DNA from: Hydrogenophaga crocea
GTDB lineage: Bacteria; Pseudomonadota; Gammaproteobacteria; Burkholderiales; Burkholderiaceae_C
Assembly (NCBI RefSeq): GCF_011388215.1
Contig: NZ_CP049989.1
Location: 3,720,001-3,784,000, forward strand
Direction of reading: 5' to 3'
DNA length: 64,000 nt
The notes under the pieces are model-generated. The model worked only from the letters and a program-made list of their open reading frames with translations, made no database searches and was not told where the DNA came from. Shown one piece after another: positions 27,362-36,436 of the stretch; the stretch's first letter is position 1; every line of letters begins with the position of its first letter. The translations under genes were made by a program, and so were the position numbers.

Positions 27362-29263
27362 TCAGAGGAAGGCGCTCACCACGCCCACCACGTCTTCGCC
27401 ATAGGCCGCGCGCTTCTTCTCGCCGATGCCGCTGATGCCGTCGAGATCGCTGATGTCGGTGGGGCGGCGCTGCGCGATCGCGCGCAGCGTGGCGTCGTGA
27501 AAGATCACGTAGGCCGGCAGGTTGTGCGCCTTGGCCACCTGCGCGCGCCAGGCCTTGAGCGCCTCCAGGCATTCGCGTTCCACCAGCGACAGCGGCGTGC
27601 CGTCGTCGCCCAGCGGCGGCTTGGCGCGCGCGCTGCGCGAGCGCGAGGGCGCGCGCTCGGCCTGGATGCGCAGCCGCACCCCGGCCTCGCCCTTGAGGAT
27701 GGCGCGCGCGCCGTCGGCCAGGTGCAGGGTGTTGTAGGGCGCGTCGGTCACGCGCACCGCCTCGATGGCGATGAGCTGGCGCAGCAGCGCGCGCCACTGG
27801 GTCTCGCTCCAGTCGGCGCCGATGCCGAAGGTGCTCAGGGTTTCATGGCCGTTCTGCAGCACCTTCTCGGTCGACTTGCCGCGCAGGATGTCCATGATGT
27901 GGCCCGCGCCGTAGCCGTGGCCGCTGGCCTGCTGCACGCGGTAGATGCACGAGAGCAGCTTGCGCGCGGGCTCGGTGGCGTCGAACAGCTCGGGCGGGTT
28001 CAGGCAGTTGTCGCAGTTGCCGCAGGGCTGGCTGTCTTCGCCGAAGTAGCGCAGCAGGCGCACGCGGCGGCAGTCGCTGGCCTCGGCGAGCGCGAGCAGG
28101 GCGTCGAGCTTGCCGCGCAGCACCTGCTTGAATTCGTCGGGCGCGGGGCTGTCGTCGATCATGCGGCGCTGGTTCACCACGTCCTGCAGGCCGTAGGCCA
28201 TCCAGGCGTTGGCGGGCTCGCCGTCGCGGCCCGCGCGGCCGGTTTCCTGGTAGTAGCCCTCGATGTTCTTGGGCATGTCCAGGTGCGCCACGAAGCGCAC
28301 GTCGGGCTTGTCGATGCCCATGCCGAACGCGATCGTGGCCACCATGATCAGGCCCTCTTCGCGCAGGAACCGGTCCTGGTGCTGCTGGCGCACGGCGGCG
28401 TCGAGGCCCGCGTGGTAGGGCAGGGCCTTGAGCCCGGCCTGCTGCAGCATCTCGGCCACCTCTTCGACGCGGCGGCGCGACTGGCAGTACACCACGCCCG
28501 CGTCGTGCTGGCCCTGCGCGCCCATGTGCTCGTCGCGGATGAAGCGCAGCAGCTGGCCGGTGGCGTCCTTCTTCTCGACCAGCATGTAGCGGATGTTGGG
28601 CCGGTCGAAGCTGCTCACGAAGGTGCGCGCGTCCTGCAGCTGCAGCCGCTCGACGATGTCGGCGCGCGTGAGCGCGTCGGCCGTGGCCGTGAGCGCGATG
28701 CGCGGCACGCCCGCGAAGCGCTCGGGCAGCACCGCGAGCTCGCGGTACTCGGGGCGGAAGTCGTGGCCCCACTGGCTCACGCAGTGGGCCTCGTCGATCG
28801 CGAACAGGCTCAGCCGGCCCTGCGCGTGCAGGCTCTCGAGCATGGCCTGGCAGCGCGGCGTGAGCAGCCGCTCGGGCGCCACGTAGAGCAGGGTGAGTTC
28901 GCCGCGGCGCAGCTGTTGCTCGATGCGCTGCGCGTCGTCGAGCGAGAGGCTGCTGTTGAGGTAGGCCGCGCTCACGCCGGCCTCGGTGAGCGCGCCCACC
29001 TGGTCGTGCATGAGCGCGATCAGCGGCGACACCACCACCGCCACGCCATGCCCCGCGCGCTCGCGCACGATGGCCGGCACCTGGTAGCACAGCGACTTGC
29101 CGCCGCCCGTGGGCATGAGCACCAGCGCGTCGCCGCCGTCGCTCACGTGGCTGACGATCTGCGCCTGCGGGCCGCGGAAGGCCTCGTAGCCGAACACCGA
29201 CTGCAGCACGCCGATGCACTGCTCGAGGGTCTCGGCGCCGGGCGCCAGGTCGATCGCTCCCAT
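27362..29263 (-). CDS. recQ: ATP-dependent DNA helicase RecQ
   Basis: 633 residues, full length. Walker A in MPTGGGKS at 50-57, DEAH at 157-160 followed by the RecQ aromatic loop [13 protein letters not shown], helicase motif [11 protein letters not shown], a zinc-binding Cys set ([23 protein letters not shown]), the RQC winged helix ([14 protein letters not shown]) and a C-terminal HRDC domain ([22 protein letters not shown]). It unwinds DNA 3' to 5' in recombination and fork repair. The rhodanese gene lies 21 bp upstream on the same strand. Confidence 0.97.
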   Translation of the reverse strand: MGAIDLAPGAETLEQCIGVLQSVFGYEAFRGPQAQIVSHVSDGGDALVLMPTGGGKSLCYQVPAIVRERAGHGVAVVVSPLIALMHDQVGALTEAGVSAAYLNSSLSLDDAQRIEQQLRRGELTLLYVAPERLLTPRCQAMLESLHAQGRLSLFAIDEAHCVSQWGHDFRPEYRELAVLPERFAGVPRIALTATADALTRADIVERLQLQDARTFVSSFDRPNIRYMLVEKKDATGQLLRFIRDEHMGAQGQHDAGVVYCQSRRRVEEVAEMLQQAGLKALPYHAGLDAAVRQQHQDRFLREEGLIMVATIAFGMGIDKPDVRFVAHLDMPKNIEGYYQETGRAGRDGEPANAWMAYGLQDVVNQRRMIDDSPAPDEFKQVLRGKLDALLALAEASDCRRVRLLRYFGEDSQPCGNCDNCLNPPELFDATEPARKLLSCIYRVQQASGHGYGAGHIMDILRGKSTEKVLQNGHETLSTFGIGADWSETQWRALLRQLIAIEAVRVTDAPYNTLHLADGARAILKGEAGVRLRIQAERAPSRSRSARAKPPLGDDGTPLSLVERECLEALKAWRAQVAKAHNLPAYVIFHDATLRAIAQRRPTDISDLDGISGIGEKKRAAYGEDVVGVVSAFL

Positions 29264-29284
29264 GCTGGACTCAGGCCCGCCGGC

Positions 29285-29704
29285 TCACATCTGTTCCCAC
29301 GGCAGGCCGTCGTGGCGCCAGCCGTTGAGCGTGGAGCGGTGGAAGTGCTCGTTGAGCTCGCCCTCGAAGCCGTGCAGCACGTGCTGCACGTCGGTGAAGC
29401 CCGCGGCTTCGAGCGCCTTGGCCGCGTCGAGCGTGCGCTTGCCGCTGCGGCAGATCAGCAGCAGCGGCCGGTCCTTGGCGCCGGCCTCGCGCGCCACGGC
29501 CTGCGCGAAGCGCTCGGGATCGGGCGTGAGGTCGGGGTATTCGTACCAGGGGATGTTCTCGACCCCGGGCGGACGGCCCACGTAGAGCGATTCGATCTCC
29601 ATGCGCACGTCCACGAACAGCGGCGGTTCCTGGCCCAGGGCGCGGCGGCGCTCGGTTTCGGCCTGCAGCCAGGTCCAGGCTTCCTTGGGGGACAGGTGCT
29701 TCAT
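29285..29704 (-). CDS. single-domain rhodanese-like protein
   Basis: 139 residues. The active-site loop CRSGKRT with its Cys near residue 96 is intact, so it may carry persulfide sulfur. The N-terminal half has the [30 protein letters not shown] form common to stand-alone rhodaneses of this group. Just upstream of recQ on the same strand and divergent from the methionine synthase gene. The sulfur acceptor is unknown. Confidence 0.9.
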   Translation of the reverse strand: MKHLSPKEAWTWLQAETERRRALGQEPPLFVDVRMEIESLYVGRPPGVENIPWYEYPDLTPDPERFAQAVAREAGAKDRPLLLICRSGKRTLDAAKALEAAGFTDVQHVLHGFEGELNEHFHRSTLNGWRHDGLPWEQM

Positions 29705-29774
29705 GGGCGCGTATTGTCGGCCATGCCTTGCCCCTGCCCGACGAGGGGCAGGGGGGCCTTCTTACAATTCCTTG

Positions 29775-30833
29775 ATGGACAAGACCCCTTCCGCCCACGC
29801 CCGCGGCTACACCCGCGCCCAGGCCCTGCCGGCCATCCTCGAGCAACGCATCGCCATCCTCGACGGTGCGATGGGCACCATGATCCAGCGCTTCAAGCTC
29901 GACGAAGCGCAGTACCGCGGTGAACGCTTCAAGGACTTCCCCAAGGACGTGAAGGGCAACAACGAGCTGCTCAGCCTCACGCGGCCCGACGTGATCCGCG
30001 ACATCCACGAGGGCTACCTCGCCGCGGGCGCCGACCTGATCGAGACCAACACCTTCGGCGCCACCACCATCGCGCAGGCCGACTACGACATGGCCCACCT
30101 CGCGCGCGAGATGAACCTGGCCTCGGCGCGCCTGGCGCGCGAAGCCTGCGACAAGTTCAGCACGCCCGACAAGCCGCGCTTCGTGGCCGGCGCGCTCGGC
30201 CCCACGCCCAAGACCGCGAGCATCAGCCCCGACGTGAACGACGCCGGTGCGCGCAACGTCACCTTCGACGAGCTGCGCGCGGCCTACCGCGAGCAGGTCG
30301 AGGCCCTGATGGAAGGCGGCGCCGACGTGCTGCTGGTCGAGACCATCTTCGACACGCTCAACGCCAAGGCCGCGCTGTTCGCCATCGACGAGGTCTTCGA
30401 GGCCACGGGCGAGCGGCTGCCGCTGATCGTCAGCGGCACCGTCACCGACGCCTCGGGCCGCATCCTCAGCGGCCAGACGGTGAACGCCTTCTGGGCCAGC
30501 GTGCGCCACCTGCAGCCGCTGGCCGTGGGCCTGAACTGCGCGCTCGGCGCGGCGCTGATGCGGCCCTACATCCAGGAGCTGGCCAAGGTCGCGGGCGACA
30601 CCTTCATCAGCTGCTACCCCAACGCCGGCCTGCCCAACCCCATGAGCGACACCGGCTTCGACGAGACGCCCGAGGTCACCAGCCGCCTGCTGCACGAGTT
30701 CGCGGCCGAGGGCCTGGTGAACATCGTGGGCGGCTGCTGCGGCACCACGCCCGACCACATCGCCGCCATCGGCCGCGCGGTGCAGCCACTGGCGCCGCGC
30801 CACCGCGCCGGCTTCTACGCCGAAGCCGCCTGA
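29775..30833 (+). CDS. metH: methionine synthase, homocysteine-binding module (MetH N-terminal half)
   Basis: 352 residues covering only the first module of cobalamin-dependent methionine synthase. It holds [25 protein letters not shown] and the zinc ligands in GLNCALGA and [10 protein letters not shown] that bind and activate homocysteine. It ends at a natural stop, and the remaining modules are encoded separately at 48249-51002. A strong hairpin (CCCCTGCCC-N6-GGGCAGGGG, about 29736-29759) sits between the rhodanese start and this ATG. Two-gene MetH occurs in Burkholderiales, but I recall the halves as adjacent there. Confidence 0.93.
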   Translation: MDKTPSAHARGYTRAQALPAILEQRIAILDGAMGTMIQRFKLDEAQYRGERFKDFPKDVKGNNELLSLTRPDVIRDIHEGYLAAGADLIETNTFGATTIAQADYDMAHLAREMNLASARLAREACDKFSTPDKPRFVAGALGPTPKTASISPDVNDAGARNVTFDELRAAYREQVEALMEGGADVLLVETIFDTLNAKAALFAIDEVFEATGERLPLIVSGTVTDASGRILSGQTVNAFWASVRHLQPLAVGLNCALGAALMRPYIQELAKVAGDTFISCYPNAGLPNPMSDTGFDETPEVTSRLLHEFAAEGLVNIVGGCCGTTPDHIAAIGRAVQPLAPRHRAGFYAEAA

Positions 30834-30887
30834 GCCCGGCCCTGCCCGATACCCGACGATTTGCTCGGGTATCGGCGCCGCGGTGAC

Positions 30888-31050
30888 AATTGCGCTTCCC
30901 TTCAAGGGGAGTAGTCGGCCTGCCACCCCGCGCACAGCGAGGCCTCGGCAGTGCGGCGTTCTCGTCAATTCGCGGTTTTCAAAGGCCGCCGGGAACGTCC
31001 AGCCACCCAGCGGGTGGTGGTGGCAAGACCTTGGGGTGTTCGTCAACACC
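30888..31050 (+). ncRNA. yybP-ykoY (Mn2+) riboswitch
   Basis: The two conserved Mn-binding loops are present in order: GGGGAGTAG at 30906-30914 and CAAGACC at 31024-31030, with flanking CCCTTCAA/TTGGGG complementarity for the basal helix and GTCAAC at 31042. It lies 17 bp before a TerC-family gene, the classic target. The element is inside an open frame that could start at 30890, which shows that the real start is the ATG at 31067. Confidence 0.92.
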
Positions 31051-31066
31051 AAAACTGAGGTCTTTC

Positions 31067-32017
31067 ATGGAAAGCATTGCCCCGCTGTGGTTGTGGGTGG
31101 TTTTTGTCGCGTTCGTCCTGGCCGCGCTGTTCGTCGACTTCGTGCTGCTCAAGAAGCAGGGCGCCCACGAGGTGGGCGTGAAGGAAGCGCTCAACTGGTC
31201 GCTGATCTGGATCGCGCTGAGCTTCGTGTTCAACGGCCTGCTCTGGTGGGCCGTCAAGGACACCACGGGCTCCACCGCCGTGGCCAACGAGAAGTCGCTC
31301 GAGTTCCTCACGGGCTACCTGATCGAGAAGAGCCTGGCGGTCGACAACATCTTCGTCTTCCTGATGATCTTCACCTACTTCGCGGTGCCGCCGGCATTCC
31401 AGAAGCGGGTGCTCATGATCGGCATCCTGGGCGCCATCGTGCTGCGCACGGTGATGATCCTCATCGGCGGCTGGCTGCTGGCGCAGTTCCACTGGATCCT
31501 CTACGTGTTCGGCGCCTTCCTTGTGCTCACGGGCATCAAGATGTGGTGGGCCGCGGGCAAGGAGCCCAGCCTCGACGAGAACCCCGCGCTCAAGCTGCTG
31601 CGCCGCCTCATGCCGGTGAGCCAGAACTTCGACGGCGAAAAATTCTTCACCGTGGAGAACGGCAAGCGCATCGCCACGCCGCTGCTGATGGTGGTGGCCC
31701 TGGTGGGCGTGACCGACGTGATCTTCGCGGTCGACTCCATCCCCGCCATCTTCGCCATCACGCGCGATCCGTTCATCGTGCTCACGAGCAACGTGTTCGC
31801 CATCCTGGGTCTGCGCGCCATGTTCTTCCTGCTGCAGGCCGTGGCCAGCAAGTTCCACCTGCTCAACTACGGCCTGGCGGTGATCCTGGTGTTCATCGGC
31901 ACCAAGATGATGCTGATCGACATCTTCAAGATCCCGGTGGCGGTGTCGCTGGGCGTGGTGGTGGGCATCCTGGCCATCACCATGGTCTGGAGCGCCAAGA
32001 CCGCGCCGAACACCTGA
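31067..32017 (+). CDS. TerC-family membrane protein, probable Mn2+ exporter
   Basis: 316 residues with about nine hydrophobic segments. The TerC signatures are ALNWSLIWIALSFVFNGLLWW, EKSLAVDNIFVFLMIF (acidic in-membrane residues) and VTDVIFAVDSIPAIFAITRDPFIVLTSN. TerC/Alx proteins export Mn2+ or load it onto secreted proteins. The Mn2+ riboswitch in front supports manganese as the ion. The start at 31067 is set by the riboswitch and a GAGG. A DNA hairpin and candidate sigma-54 promoter for the next genes follow the stop. Confidence 0.95.
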   Translation: MESIAPLWLWVVFVAFVLAALFVDFVLLKKQGAHEVGVKEALNWSLIWIALSFVFNGLLWWAVKDTTGSTAVANEKSLEFLTGYLIEKSLAVDNIFVFLMIFTYFAVPPAFQKRVLMIGILGAIVLRTVMILIGGWLLAQFHWILYVFGAFLVLTGIKMWWAAGKEPSLDENPALKLLRRLMPVSQNFDGEKFFTVENGKRIATPLLMVVALVGVTDVIFAVDSIPAIFAITRDPFIVLTSNVFAILGLRAMFFLLQAVASKFHLLNYGLAVILVFIGTKMMLIDIFKIPVAVSLGVVVGILAITMVWSAKTAPNT

Positions 32018-32040
32018 GCGCTGCCGCGGCGCGCACCAAC

Positions 32041-32071
32041 ATGGCACAGGCGTTGCTAATGCCTGTGCCAT
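32041..32071 (+). promoter_or_regulatory. sigma-54-type promoter and hairpin at the histidine-kinase start
   Basis: TGGCACAGGCGTTGCT (32042-32057) fits the -24/-12 pattern with GG-N10-GC exactly. The same bases form the left arm of a perfect 11-bp inverted repeat, ATGGCACAGGC-N9-GCCTGTGCCAT, whose right arm contains the ATG at 32070. Initiation about 12 bases past the GC would fall at about 32068, so the transcript would be almost leaderless. Confidence 0.6.
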
Positions 32072-33281
32072 GAGCGCACTCGAGATCCCCAGCCTGGTGA
32101 GCAGCGCGGTGGCCCCGTCCACCGCGGCCTGGCGCGACCCGCTGGGCCTGCTGCTCGCGAGCACGGGCGAGGGCGTGTTCGGCGTCGACCTCGACGGCCT
32201 GTGCGTGTTCATCAACCACGCGGGCGCGCGCATGATCGGCTACCGGCCCGAAGAGCTGCTGGGCTGCAACATGCACGAGCTCACCCACCATTCGCACGCC
32301 GACGGCGCGGCCTACCCGGTGGAAGACTGCCCCATCTTCAACGCCTTTCGCGGCGGCGAGCCCTGCCGCATCGACACCGAGGTGTTCTGGCGCCGCGACG
32401 GCAGCGCCTTTCCGGTCGAGTACAGCAGCCATCCCATCGTCGACGGCGGCGCGGTGCGCGGTGCGGTGGTGACCTTCATCGACATCACCGAGCGCCGCCG
32501 CGCGGCCGACGCGCTGCAGGCGGCCAAGGACCAGCTCGAGCTGCGTGTGCGCGAGCGCACCCACGCCTTGGAGACCGCGCTGCACCAGCTGCGCGAACTC
32601 GCGGCGCGCACCGAAGCCGTGCGCGAAGAAGAGCGCACCCGCATCGCGCGCGAGGTGCACGACGAGCTGGGCAGCCTGCTGGTGGCGCTCAAGATGGACG
32701 TGAACTGGATGGACAAGCGCCTGTCCGAGCAGGGCCGGCGCAGCGCGCCCGAGGCCGAGGACATGCGCGCGCGCATGCGCTGCAAGTGCCAGAACATGAG
32801 CCGGCTGATCGAGAACGCGGTCGACAACGTGGGCCGCATCATCACCGACCTGCGCCCCAGCATCCTCGACCACCAGGGCCTGTGGGCCGCGCTCGAATGG
32901 CAGGCGCAGGAGTTCGTGGCCAGCGCCGAACTGGCGCTCGACTGGCACCTGGACGTGGACGACGCGCCCGAGCCTGCCGAGCCGCAGGCCATGGCGGTGT
33001 TCCGCATCTTCCAGGAGATGCTCTCCAACGTCGGCCGCCACGCGCGGGCCCGTCGGGTGGCGGTGCGCATCCGTCACCGCGACGGGCAGCTGCAACTGTC
33101 GGTGCGCGACGATGGCATCGGCGCGCCCCCCCAGGCCTTCGAGGCCGCGGATGCCTACGGTGTGATGGGCATGCGCGAACGCGCGCGGCACTTCGGGGGC
33201 GACATCCACATCCAGAGCCAACCGGGCCAGGGCACGCACATGGCGCTCACCATGGCGCTCAAACCCGACCAGACCGCATGA
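32070..33281 (+). CDS. PAS-domain sensor histidine kinase, NarL-system type
   Basis: 403 residues, no membrane segment, so a soluble sensor. An N-terminal PAS domain (about 25-145) carries HHSHADGAAYPVEDCPIF. A coiled linker (RVRERTHALETALHQL) leads to the HisKA_3 dimer domain with His197 in AREVHDELG, and a C-terminal HATPase with FQEMLSNVGRHA and DDGIGAP. The partner regulator overlaps by ATGA. Position before the cyanate importer suggests it senses a nitrogen or redox signal. It may be transcribed from the sigma-54-like promoter at its start codon. Confidence 0.92.
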   Translation: MSALEIPSLVSSAVAPSTAAWRDPLGLLLASTGEGVFGVDLDGLCVFINHAGARMIGYRPEELLGCNMHELTHHSHADGAAYPVEDCPIFNAFRGGEPCRIDTEVFWRRDGSAFPVEYSSHPIVDGGAVRGAVVTFIDITERRRAADALQAAKDQLELRVRERTHALETALHQLRELAARTEAVREEERTRIAREVHDELGSLLVALKMDVNWMDKRLSEQGRRSAPEAEDMRARMRCKCQNMSRLIENAVDNVGRIITDLRPSILDHQGLWAALEWQAQEFVASAELALDWHLDVDDAPEPAEPQAMAVFRIFQEMLSNVGRHARARRVAVRIRHRDGQLQLSVRDDGIGAPPQAFEAADAYGVMGMRERARHFGGDIHIQSQPGQGTHMALTMALKPDQTA

Positions 33282-33970
33282 ACAGCGAATTCAGCGAGGC
33301 CAGCCGCTTCGATCTGCTGGCCGACACCATCCGCGTGCTGATCGGCGACGACCACCGCATCGTGCGCGAAGGCCTCAAGCAGATCCTGGCCGAAGCGCCC
33401 GACGTGACCGTGGTGGCCGAGGCGCAGAGCGGCGACGAGGTGCTGGCCCAGGTGCGCGCGCTCGGCGGGCCCGAGGGCATCGACCTGGTGCTGCTCGACG
33501 TGGCCATGCCCGGCAGCGACGGCCTCGACGTGCTGCAGCGCCTGCGCAAGGAGCACCCGCGCCTGCCCGTGCTCATGCTCAGCACCTACCCCGAGAAGCA
33601 GTACGCGGTGCGCTGCATCCGCCTGGGCGCCTGCGGTTACCTCAACAAGAGCGCCGACCCCGACGACATGCTGCTTGCGGTGCGCAAGTGCGCGGGCGGC
33701 GGCCGCTACCTCACGCCCGCCACGGCCGAGGCGCTGGCCGCGGCCGTCGGCGGCGCGCACGCGCAGGTCGGGCCCGAGGCGCTGTCGCACCGCGAGCACC
33801 AGGTCTACCGCCTGCTCACGCAGGGGCTCACCGTGAGCGAAATTGGTGCACAGCTCGGCCTGGCCCCCAACACGGTGAGCACCTACCGGGCGCGCATCCT
33901 CGAAAAGACCGGCACCAAGAACGACGTCGAGCTCGCGCTGTACGCCGAAAGGCACCGTGCGGGCGCCTGA
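33278..33970 (+). CDS. NarL/FixJ-family response regulator
   Basis: 230 residues. The receiver domain has the acidic pair at 24-25, phospho-acceptor Asp74 (LLDVAMPG), the switch Ser/Thr in MLSTYPE and Lys in LNKSADP. The LuxR-type helix-turn-helix is at the end (LSHREHQVYRLLTQGLTVSEIGAQLGLAPNTVSTYRARILEK). Translationally coupled to the kinase. The perfect 18-bp dyad 11 bp after its stop has the short-spacer symmetry that NarL-type dimers prefer and stands before the importer genes. Confidence 0.94.
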   Translation: MNSEFSEASRFDLLADTIRVLIGDDHRIVREGLKQILAEAPDVTVVAEAQSGDEVLAQVRALGGPEGIDLVLLDVAMPGSDGLDVLQRLRKEHPRLPVLMLSTYPEKQYAVRCIRLGACGYLNKSADPDDMLLAVRKCAGGGRYLTPATAEALAAAVGGAHAQVGPEALSHREHQVYRLLTQGLTVSEIGAQLGLAPNTVSTYRARILEKTGTKNDVELALYAERHRAGA

Positions 33971-33981
33971 ATCGCGCGGTT

Positions 33982-33999
33982 TGTAGGGCTGGCCCTACA
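33982..33999. promoter_or_regulatory. perfect dyad upstream of the cyanate/nitrate importer operon
   Basis: TGTAGGGC-TG-GCCCTACA, 8-bp arms with a 2-bp spacer, about 57 bp before the candidate -24 element of the importer operon. It could be the site of the adjacent NarL-type regulator. As RNA it could also form a stem after that gene, though no U-tract follows. Confidence 0.6.
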
Positions 34000-34054
34000 C
34001 GGCATCGGGCGCGGGCCCACAAAAATCCGCCGCGCGCGCGGGCGGCCCACCAAC

Positions 34055-34070
34055 TGGCCCGCGGCTTGCA
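34055..34070 (+). promoter_or_regulatory. sigma-54-type promoter of the importer-cyanase operon
   Basis: TGGCCCGCGGCTTGCA keeps GG-N10-GC and a perfect TTGCA -12 box; the -24 box is TGGCCC rather than TGGCAC. The expected start near 34081 leaves a 23-base leader to the ATG at 34104. Confidence 0.6.
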
Positions 34071-34103
34071 ATTCGGTGGCATCTCCAACCCATGAGGTGC
34101 GCC

Positions 34104-35513
34104 ATGTCCGAATTCTTCGACCCGTACAACGCCGACAAGCCGCTGATGCTCAAGTGCAGCTGTGGCCGCGACCACAGCGTGGCCGAACACCAGGCCGAAG
34201 AGGCCGCGGCCGCGCAGGCCGCCGCCACGCTGCGCGAACGCAGCGAGACCAGCGAATTCGAGGCCTACAGCAACGCCTTCGTCGAGGCCACGCTGGTGAA
34301 GTCGCTGTTCCCGCACGAGCCGGTGCGCCGCGCCTTCCTCAAGGCCGTGGGCCGGCGCACCGCCATGGCCGCCATCGCCAGCGTGCTGCCCGTGGCCAGC
34401 CTGCAGGCCATGGCGCAGGAAAAGGGCGCGCTGGAGAAGACCAAGCTCAAGGTGGGCTTCATCCCCATCACCTGCGCCACGCCGCTGATCATGGCCCACC
34501 CGCTGGGCTTCTACAGCAAGCAGGGCCTGGACGTGGAGGTCACCAAGACCGCGGGCTGGGCCCTGGTGCGCGACAAGATGATCAACAAGGAGTACGACGC
34601 CTCGCACTTCCTGTCGCCCATGCCCCTGGCCATCTCGCTGGGCCTGGGCAGCAACGCCGTGCCCATGAACGTGGCCACGGTGCAGAACATCAACGGCCAG
34701 GCCATCACGCTCAGCCTCAAGCACAAGGACAACCGCGACCCGAAGAACTGGAAGGGCTTCAAGTTCGGCATCCCCTTCGAGTACTCGATGCACAACTTCC
34801 TGTTGCGCTACTACCTCGCGGAGAACGGCCTCAACCCCGACACCGACGTGCAGCTGCGCGTGATCCCGCCGGCCGAGATGGTGGCCAACCTGCGCGCGGG
34901 CAACATCGACGGCTTCCTCGGCCCCGATCCCTTCAACCAGCGCGCGGTGTTCGACGAGGTGGGCTTCATCCACGTGCTCACCAAAGACCTCTGGAACGGC
35001 CACCCCTGCTGCGCCTTCGGCACCAGCACCGAGTTCATCCGCCAGAACCCCAACACCTTCGCGGCCCTGTACCGCGCGGTGCTCAACGCCGCGGCCATGG
35101 CGCGCCAGCCCAAGAACCGCGAGCTCATCGCCAAGGTGATCGCGCCCACGCAGTACCTGAACCAGCCCGAGGCCGTGCTCACGCAGGTGCTCACGGGCCG
35201 CTTCGCCGACGGCCTGGGCAAGATCCAGAACGTGCCCGAGCGCGCCGACTTCGACCCCATGCCCTGGCAGAGCATGGCGGTGTGGATGCTCACGCAGATG
35301 CAGCGCTGGGGCTACATCAAAGGCGAGGTCGACTACAAGCAGATCGCCGAGCGCGTGTTCCTCATCACCGACGCGCGCAAGCACATGAAGGAACTCGGCC
35401 AGGACTTCAAGGCCGGCCCGGCCTACGAGAAGCACACCATCATGGGCAAGGTGTTCGACCCGGCCAGGCCCGCCGAGTACCTCAACAGCTTCTCGATCCG
35501 CAAGGCGGCCTGA
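34104..35513 (+). CDS. NrtA/CmpA-type ABC substrate-binding protein
   Basis: 469 residues from the ATG at 34104; one at 34092 is also in frame. The binding domain (about 112 on) has KVGFIPITCATPLIMAHPLGFY and FLGPDPFNQRAVF, typical of nitrate, bicarbonate or cyanate receptors. The N-terminus is odd. About 70 cytoplasmic-looking residues include LKCSCGRDH (17-24), and then comes a twin-arginine signal, VRRAFLKAVG at 74-83, cleaved after AMA (about 104). So export is probably by Tat, as a pre-folded protein. Operon with permease, ATPase and cynS, which favours cyanate. Confidence 0.9.
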   Translation: MSEFFDPYNADKPLMLKCSCGRDHSVAEHQAEEAAAAQAAATLRERSETSEFEAYSNAFVEATLVKSLFPHEPVRRAFLKAVGRRTAMAAIASVLPVASLQAMAQEKGALEKTKLKVGFIPITCATPLIMAHPLGFYSKQGLDVEVTKTAGWALVRDKMINKEYDASHFLSPMPLAISLGLGSNAVPMNVATVQNINGQAITLSLKHKDNRDPKNWKGFKFGIPFEYSMHNFLLRYYLAENGLNPDTDVQLRVIPPAEMVANLRAGNIDGFLGPDPFNQRAVFDEVGFIHVLTKDLWNGHPCCAFGTSTEFIRQNPNTFAALYRAVLNAAAMARQPKNRELIAKVIAPTQYLNQPEAVLTQVLTGRFADGLGKIQNVPERADFDPMPWQSMAVWMLTQMQRWGYIKGEVDYKQIAERVFLITDARKHMKELGQDFKAGPAYEKHTIMGKVFDPARPAEYLNSFSIRKAA

Positions 35514-35514
35514 G

Positions 35515-36384
35515 ATGAAGCGCATGCACCTCAACCTGCGCGCCGCGCTGGTCTCGCTGCTGCTGTTCGCGGTCTTCATCGGCGCCTGGCAGCTCGCCAC
35601 CACCACCGGCGCCGCGGGCGCGGCGGCCGGCAACCTCACGGCCGAAGAGATCGAGTACGCCAAGATGATGGGCAAGGACCCCACGGGCGGCGCCGCCAAG
35701 GGCAGCGGCTTTCCGCCGCCGCTGGAGGTCGCACGCACCAGCTGGGGCCACCTGTCGGACCCGTTCTACGACAACGGCCCCAACGACAAGGGCATCGGCA
35801 TCCAGCTCGCGCACTCGCTGGCGCGCGTGGGCCTGGGCTTCGTGCTCGCGATGCTGGTGGCGCTGCCGCTGGGCTTCCTGATCGGCATGTCGCCGCTCAT
35901 GCAGAAGGCCTTCAACCCCTTCGTGCAGGTCTTGAAGCCCATCAGCCCGCTGGCCTGGATGCCGCTGGCGCTCTACACGCTCAAGGACTCGAGCGTGAGC
36001 GGCATCTTCGTGATCTTCATCTGCTCGATCTGGCCGATGCTGATCAACACCGCCTTCGGCGTGGCCTCGGTCAAGCGCGACTGGCTCAACGTGGCGGCCA
36101 CGCTCGAGGTGAACCCGCTGCGCAAGGCCTTCCTGGTGATACTGCCCGCGGCCGCGCCCACCATCCTCACCGGCATGCGCATCAGCATGGGCATCGCCTG
36201 GCTGGTCATCGTGGCCGCCGAGATGCTCGTGGGCGGCACCGGCATCGGCTACTTCGTGTGGAACGAGTGGAACAACCTCTCGCTCACCAACGTGATCTTC
36301 GCGGTGCTGATGATCGGCGTCGTGGGCATGCTGCTCGACCTGGTGTTCGCGCAGCTGCAGAAGGCGGTGACCTATGTGGAGTGA
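35515..36384 (+). CDS. ABC permease, NrtB/CynB type
   Basis: 289 residues starting 1 bp after the receptor stop. One N-terminal membrane anchor, a periplasmic stretch (25-95), then a binding-protein-dependent permease domain with the EAA loop NVAATLEVNPLRKAFLVILPAAAPTILTGMRIS. It ends with the family form LVGGTGIGYFVWNEWNNLSL. It forms the membrane channel for the importer described by its neighbours. Confidence 0.93.
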   Translation: MKRMHLNLRAALVSLLLFAVFIGAWQLATTTGAAGAAAGNLTAEEIEYAKMMGKDPTGGAAKGSGFPPPLEVARTSWGHLSDPFYDNGPNDKGIGIQLAHSLARVGLGFVLAMLVALPLGFLIGMSPLMQKAFNPFVQVLKPISPLAWMPLALYTLKDSSVSGIFVIFICSIWPMLINTAFGVASVKRDWLNVAATLEVNPLRKAFLVILPAAAPTILTGMRISMGIAWLVIVAAEMLVGGTGIGYFVWNEWNNLSLTNVIFAVLMIGVVGMLLDLVFAQLQKAVTYVE

Positions 36385-36436
36385 TTCCCGTCAACTCGGC
36401 CCCGCGTCCGCGGCGCCGGCAACGAAAGATGCGCCC

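Noticed and set aside
29775..30833. MetH N-terminal half as a truncated or frameshifted pseudogene
   Set aside because: The module is complete with its zinc ligands, ends at a natural stop, and the remaining modules exist as an intact gene in the same window.
30890..31066. In-frame extension of terC upstream of 31067
   Set aside because: The segment is the Mn2+ riboswitch and would encode a Pro/Gly-rich sequence before a protein that begins well at MESIAPLW.
31899..31913. NtrC-like site (GCACC-AAGAT-GATGC) upstream of the kinase promoter
   Set aside because: One mismatch in the dyad and placed within the terC coding region, so it could easily be chance.
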